Shown here in pieces: positions 14,978 to 18,376 of a stretch of DNA of 18,376 nucleotides. Under the pieces are notes generated by a model. It saw nothing but the letters and a program-made list of their open reading frames with translations, searched no databases and was not told the origin of the DNA. This DNA is from Arthrobacter_J sp038199985 (GTDB taxonomy: Bacteria; Actinomycetota; Actinomycetes; Actinomycetales; Micrococcaceae), in assembly GCA_038199985.1 (NCBI GenBank), contig JBBPYK010000123.1, forward strand, positions 1-18,376, in the 5' to 3' direction. The position numbers were made by a program, and so were the translations under genes. Numbering within the stretch: position 1 is the stretch's first letter; every line of letters starts with the position of its first letter.

Positions 14978-15055
14978 TCAAGAGAAATCTGGGATAGTTC
15001 CTGGATTTGCTGCGGCCAGCTGGTCGATGAAGGACTCAATGGAGCCGGGGCCCAT
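14978..15055 (-). pseudogene. Possible truncated N-terminus of a cyclodeaminase-like protein
   Basis: A minus-strand frame from ATG 15053-15055 encodes 25 residues, MGPGSIESFIDQLAAANPGT then IPDFS. The SIESFIDQLAAANPG part resembles the start of formiminotransferase-cyclodeaminase-type proteins (S-I-x-x-F-L-D-x-L-A-x-x-x-P). The frame then stops at TGA (14978-14980), near the presumed 3' end of the IS1380 remnant, so an insertion may have cut the gene. No ribosome-binding site is seen. The match is short and uncertain. Confidence 0.2.
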
Positions 15056-15082
15056 TGTTAGCATGTCACTTGCGGCCCCGGC
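15044..15082 (-). terminator. Possible stem-loop overlapping the end of pgi
   Basis: GCCGGGGCC (15044-15052) and GGCCCCGGC (15074-15082) are perfect inverted repeats with a 21-base loop that contains the pgi stop codon (15066-15068). There is no T-run on the minus strand, so it is at best a weak or factor-dependent terminator. Confidence 0.3.
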
Positions 15083-16757
15083 CGTTGCGGTAGCGGCGGA
15101 TGAGTGCGGTGGTGGAGCTGTCGTGGTCCATGGACGGGACACTGTCCGCGGTGAGTTCTTCGGCGATGGTGTCGGCGAGCAGCTTGCCCAGTTCCACACC
15201 CCATTGGTCGAAGGAATCCACATCCCAGATCACGCCTTCGGTAAAGACCTTGTGCTCGTACAGGGCTATCAGGGTCCCCAAGCTGCGGGGGTCGAGTCGG
15301 TCCAGCAGCAACGTGGTGGTGGGCTGGTTTCCCTTGCAGACACGGTGCGGGATTTGTTCCTCGGGCGAGCCGGCGTCGCGTAGTTCCTGCTCTGTCCGGC
15401 CGAAGGCCAGTCCTTCGGTTTGGGCGAAGACGTTGGCGTTGAGCAGGTCGTGCTGATGCGCTAGGTCACTGAACGGCTCGACGACGGCGATGAAGTCGCA
15501 GGGGACGAGTTTTGTTCCTTGGTGGAGGAGTTGGTAGAACGCGTGCTGGCCGTTGGTGCCGGGCTGACCCCAGATGATCTGGCCGCTCTGGTAGTCCACC
15601 TGTGTCCCGGAGACTGTGACGTGCTTGCCGTTGCTTTCCATCTCCAGCTGCTGCAGGTAGGCCGGCAAATGGGCCAGGTAGTGGCTGTAGGGGAGTACAG
15701 CTTGGGATTCGGCACCCAGGAAATTGTTGTACCAGACGGAGATCAACCCCATCAGGGCCGGGATGTTGCGTTCCAGCGGCGCTGTGCGGAAGTGCTCGTC
15801 GACGTCGTGGAAGCCACCGAGCATCTCGATGAAGTTCTCCGGACCGATGGCCACCATCAGGGAGAGCCCGACGGCGGAATCGAGCGAGTACCGTCCGCCC
15901 ACCCAGTCCCAGAAACCGAACATGTTCGCCGGGTCGATGCCGAACTCGGTGACTCCTTCGGTGTTGGTGGACACGGCGACGAAATGGCTGGCGATGGAGG
16001 AGGCGTCGCCGTCGAACGCTGCAAGCACCCATTCGCGCGCGGTGGCGGCATTGGTCAGCGTCTCCAGCGTGCGCCAGCTCTTGGAACTGACAATGAACAG
16101 TGTCTCGGCCGGGTCCAGTCCCTGGGTCACCTCGATAAAGTCTGCGCCGTCAATGTTGGAGACGAACTCCAGATGCAGGTTGCGGTCGGTGAACGGGAGC
16201 AACGCCTGGTAGGCCATCCGCGGCCCCAGGTCAGAGCCGCCAATGCCGATGTTGATGACATTACGGATCGGCTCGCCAGTGTGGCCCCTCCACTCCCGGC
16301 CGCGGACAGCGGTAGCGAAGCCGGCCATCTTCTCCAGCACCGCGTGCACTTCGGGCACCACGTTGCCGCCGTCAACGGTGATAGTGGTCTCCCGAGGCGC
16401 ACGCAGCGCGGTGTGCAGCACAGCGCGGTCCTCGGAGATGTTGATCTTCTCCCCACTGAACATGGCTGCCATCTTTTCGCGCAGGCCGCACTGGTCAGCG
16501 AGCTCCGTCAGTAGTGACAGCGTTTCGGCGGTGATGCGGTTCTTGGCGAAGTCGGCGTACATCCCAAGATCCTCGAGCGCAAAAGTGGCGGCGCGGTCAG
16601 GGTCTGCGTCGAAGAGTTCGCGCAGGGTCGCCTCACGCATCGTGGTGGCATGCTGTTCCAGCTGCGACCAAGCGGGAAGGTTCGTACGGCTGTGCTGCTC
16701 TTTGCGTGATCCTGCGGGGCTTTCCTGGGTGCCCTTCTCCAGTGTTGGTGTGGACAT
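15066..16757 (-). CDS. pgi: Glucose-6-phosphate isomerase
   Basis: This enzyme interconverts glucose 6-phosphate and fructose 6-phosphate in the cytoplasm. The product is 563 residues, normal for the long bacterial form. NIGIGGSDLGPRMAYQAL is the first sugar-phosphate loop. The phosphate-binding loop reads SSKSWRTLETLTNA where SSKTFTTxETxTNA is common; the Ser, Lys and Thr expected to bind phosphate are kept (T to S once), but the F-T pair is replaced by W-R. GGRYSLDSAVGLSLM and LEMESNGKHV are the two PGI signatures. HQGTKLVPCDFIA carries the conserved His, and VDSFDQWGVELGK ends with the catalytic Lys. The ATG at 16755-16757 has an excellent AGGAGG at 6-base spacing. It is flanked by IS and nuclease debris on both sides, so it is a single-gene unit. 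Confidence 0.96.
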   Translation of the reverse strand: MSTPTLEKGTQESPAGSRKEQHSRTNLPAWSQLEQHATTMREATLRELFDADPDRAATFALEDLGMYADFAKNRITAETLSLLTELADQCGLREKMAAMFSGEKINISEDRAVLHTALRAPRETTITVDGGNVVPEVHAVLEKMAGFATAVRGREWRGHTGEPIRNVINIGIGGSDLGPRMAYQALLPFTDRNLHLEFVSNIDGADFIEVTQGLDPAETLFIVSSKSWRTLETLTNAATAREWVLAAFDGDASSIASHFVAVSTNTEGVTEFGIDPANMFGFWDWVGGRYSLDSAVGLSLMVAIGPENFIEMLGGFHDVDEHFRTAPLERNIPALMGLISVWYNNFLGAESQAVLPYSHYLAHLPAYLQQLEMESNGKHVTVSGTQVDYQSGQIIWGQPGTNGQHAFYQLLHQGTKLVPCDFIAVVEPFSDLAHQHDLLNANVFAQTEGLAFGRTEQELRDAGSPEEQIPHRVCKGNQPTTTLLLDRLDPRSLGTLIALYEHKVFTEGVIWDVDSFDQWGVELGKLLADTIAEELTADSVPSMDHDSSTTALIRRYRNGRGRK

Positions 16758-16801
16758 CTATTTCCTCCTGATAGTGCGGCGGGCTGACGAAAAAACTGGG
16801 A

Positions 16802-16984
16802 ATGGTTCGGACAAAAACGCGAGTAAGTGATCGAGGTCAAGCCGCGGTGAGAAGCCCCACGCCCAACAGGGGGATCCTCATCCACGGCAGTCACAAAAAC
16901 CACATGGTGCGCTACGCCCTGAACGGAGCCAGCCCTCCACTGACCGGTGCACTAAATTGGGCCCAAATCATAAACCACCGCTAA
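16802..16984 (+). pseudogene. C-terminal scrap of a second DUF1016/YhcG-type nuclease
   Basis: A plus-strand frame ending at TAA (16982-16984) contains SPTPNRGILIHGSHKNHMVR and YALNGASPP, then LTGALNWAQ. This matches the C-terminal block of DUF1016 proteins, seen in the other copy as APTVGILVCGSRNAHTVRYALN...LTAALDW. The middle of the block (the M-A-x-x-T-Y-x-Y-E-x-L-P segment) is deleted. No catalytic D or E-x-K part and no start are present. It is on the strand opposite to the 8667-9713 copy and differs in sequence (ILIHGSHKNHMVRYALNGAS versus ILVCGSRNAHTVRYALNQTG), so it derives from a different homologue. Confidence 0.65.
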
Positions 16985-17067
16985 CGTCCGAGGCTATGCG
17001 TGATCAGAGGGCCTCTGCAGGGTTGGCGACCACGCCAGCCGACCGATTGAAGTCCTCACACCGCTTA

Positions 17068-18154
17068 CTATTGCGAAACTCTTTCCAGATTTTGGACTTC
17101 GTGGTCTGAAGAGCGGGCAGTGGCTGCTGCTTTGTTTTTTGCGAGCCTCGATTCGTGCTGGGAATACAACCAAATGGGGAGGTAGAGCGCCAAGACGATG
17201 AAGCCGAGCAAAGTTGGAGTCCAGCCGACCTCCAGGCTGTTCAGGTAGACCACACCTATCACGCACAAAGGCAGGTTGAACAGGCCAAAGATTATGGCAA
17301 CATTCTTCCAGCCTTTGGGTGCTTTAAAAGGGCGTTCCAAATTCGCAAAGGAGGGGTGCTTTTTAGCTTTGACATAGGCGAACAGGCTGATGCCGTTGGC
17401 GCAGGTGTAACCAATTGCCGCAGCGGCAAGAATCGCCGTGAGGGATCCCGTGGAAATCAGGATCAGGTTAAACGCTGCGGTGACCAGCATGGCAACAAAC
17501 GGAGTTCCCTGGCGATTCGTTTTGCCGAAAACTTTGGGAAGGTTGCCTTCCGTTGCCATGGAATGCATTGCGCGGGAGGAACCCAGGTAAGCCGTTTGAA
17601 TGATCAGCACCATGGCGGCAACCAACATGATGATGGCGATCATGGAACCGGCCTGGCCGAAGACAGTCTCAGCGACAGGAATAAGGGGCGATATGGGTTC
17701 GGCCAGCACACCATCAACGCCCAGCACGCCAATCACAGCCGCTTGCACCAGTATGTATGCGAAGAAGCAAATAATGCCGCAGGAGTACAGCGCTTTGGGG
17801 ATATCCTTGGAAGGATTTTTGTATTCAGGACCGTAAATGGCTGCCGTTTCCCAGCCACAGGCACTCCACTGTGCGATCGCAAAGATGCCAAAGAGAATCA
17901 GGACATGGTGCAGATCCCAGGTCCAGTCAGTTGGCCACCAGCTGCCGGTGATATTGGAAAGCTCAACGTGTCCGGTAGCAAAAGGCGCAACAGCCAGGAT
18001 CACCAGCGGTATCAAAGATATAGCCGCCAGGATGTATCCCAGAATGGCACCTTCCTTGAGGCCGAACCAGTTAACTATGAACAATCCGCCGAAAATCACT
18101 ACACCTGAAATAAATGAGAGCTGAAATTCGGTAAATGTCTCGCCCAATACCCAG
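17068..18154 (-). pseudogene. APC-superfamily amino-acid permease, 5' end cut off by an insertion sequence
   Basis: About 360 C-terminal residues of an inner-membrane amino-acid/polyamine/organocation transporter. It has many hydrophobic helices, for example FISGVVIFGGLFIVNWFGL, ILGYILAAISLIPLVILAV, YSCGIICFFAYILVQAAVI and IAIIMLVAAMVLIIQ. WETAAIYGPEYKNPSKDIPK is the conserved cytoplasmic loop, and SSRAMHSMATEGNLPKVFGK with NRQGTPFVA follows. The cytoplasmic tail ends in NLERVSQ. Intact relatives have about 480-520 residues, so about the first 130-150 (roughly four membrane segments) are missing. Host-like sequence begins at WVLGETFTEFQ. Directly upstream the frame runs into an IS end and a stop (TGA). 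The only in-frame start, TTG at 18145-18147, lacks a ribosome-binding site. The transporter is presumed inactive; its substrate cannot be told. Confidence 0.85.
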
Positions 18155-18333
18155 GGCTCCTGACATCACGATTTAATTGATCGGAGCGGCGTTTTTGTTT
18201 TGATGGTGTATTTGAGTATGAGGTCGGTGCCGGGGTCAGGACTCCGGATATAGCAGGGTGACTGGTTCGGCGGTTCCTTGATTTTCCGGGGTTTTCCAAT
18301 GACTTCGGGCTGTTAATCATACCCGTTTTACGA

Positions 18334-18339
18334 TATAAT
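18334..18339 (+). promoter_or_regulatory. Probable -10 box of the IS transposase promoter
   Basis: A perfect TATAAT lies 12 bases before the ATG at 18352, in an AT-rich stretch. The -35 region is poor (tgttaa at 17-base spacing). The position so close to the ATG would give a very short leader. Confidence 0.35.
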
Positions 18340-18351
18340 TAACTGAAAGAA

Positions 18352-18376
18352 ATGTTTCGGATTGAAGGGGTGGGAA
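18352..18376 (+). CDS. Possible transposase start, runs off the window
   Basis: ATG at 18352 opens MFRIEGVG and continues past the right edge. GAAAG (18345-18349) lies just before it as a weak ribosome-binding site. Eight codons are too few to identify the family. It is listed because it is correctly placed to be the transposase of the element that begins near 18155. Confidence 0.3.

Larger units (their letters stand above)
18155..18376 (+). mobile_element. Left end of an insertion sequence disrupting the permease gene
   Basis: The permease reading frame breaks at about 18155, where the sequence becomes ggctcctgacatcacgattt. In reverse this reads GTCAGGAGCC, close to the GTCAGGAGAACC terminus of the ISL3-type element at 235-248, so an ISL3-like terminal repeat is likely. 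The next 190 bp are AT-richer and non-coding and carry a perfect TATAAT at 18334-18339. An ATG at 18352 (MFRIEGVG, running off the window) could start the transposase. The family is inferred from the terminus only. Confidence 0.5.

Noticed and set aside
15519..16514. 331-aa plus-strand frame antisense to pgi
   Set aside because: A typical long antisense shadow of a GC-rich gene; pgi itself is unambiguous.
17155..18108. 317-aa plus-strand frame antisense to the permease
   Set aside because: H/Q/D-rich complement of a hydrophobic membrane protein; no ribosome-binding site or family motif.
1..18376. tRNA genes, rRNA, CRISPR arrays, riboswitches, replication origin
   Set aside because: Looked for characteristic cloverleaf ends, regularly spaced repeats and iteron-like clusters by eye; none was found.

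Overview
The window reads as DNA of a high-GC actinobacterium, most likely a member of the Micrococcaceae (Arthrobacter/Paenarthrobacter type). The basis is protein resemblance recognised from memory: a long-form GAPDH with an N-terminal extension, actinobacterial 6-phosphogluconate dehydrogenase and glucose-6-phosphate isomerase, plus codon use and ribosome-binding sites. No tRNA, rRNA, CRISPR array or replication origin was found. The mixture of intact metabolic genes with many decayed insertion sequences and broken genes suggests an accessory region (plasmid, or a plastic chromosomal region) rather than a conserved core segment. That is inference.

Layout. Positions 1-248 are the 3' end of an ISL3-type insertion sequence (transposase C-terminus plus terminal repeat). 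Next come the long GAPDH gene (649-2160, +), a small ureidoglycolate-type cupin gene (2815-3177, +) with a strong hairpin terminator, and a decayed RelE-type toxin fragment (about 3304-3418). These are followed by 6-phosphogluconate dehydrogenase gnd (3821-5272, +) and a NagD-type HAD phosphatase (5391-6380, +). After 0.9 kb of mostly unrecognisable DNA come three minus-strand loci: a Gfo/Idh/MocA oxidoreductase (7325-8332), a DUF1016/YhcG nuclease pseudogene (8667-9713) and mannose-6-phosphate isomerase manA (9885-11015).

From 11.0 to 12.1 kb there is debris, including an ISAzo13-type transposase remnant. Then comes a divergent pair: an orphan 119-aa protein (12112-12471, -) and an unusual GntR/FadR-type regulator (12635-14074, +) whose C-terminal half resembles a dCache sensor domain. 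An AT-rich intergenic region with inverted repeats separates them. An IS1380-type transposase remnant directly follows the regulator. The rest is minus-strand pgi (15066-16757), a second DUF1016 C-terminal scrap on the plus strand (16802-16984), and an APC-family amino-acid permease (17068 to about 18154, -). The permease is cut at its 5' end by another insertion sequence that runs out of the window.

Functionally, the intact enzymes (GAPDH, Gnd, Pgi, ManA, a HAD sugar-phosphate-type phosphatase and a sugar-type Gfo/Idh oxidoreductase) all act on phosphorylated sugars or polyols. They look like a loosely assembled set of central-carbon functions. They do not form one operon: they lie on both strands and are separated by mobile-element debris. 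The most interesting single gene is the GntR-Cache fusion, a soluble one-component regulator carrying a sensor fold usually found outside the cell.
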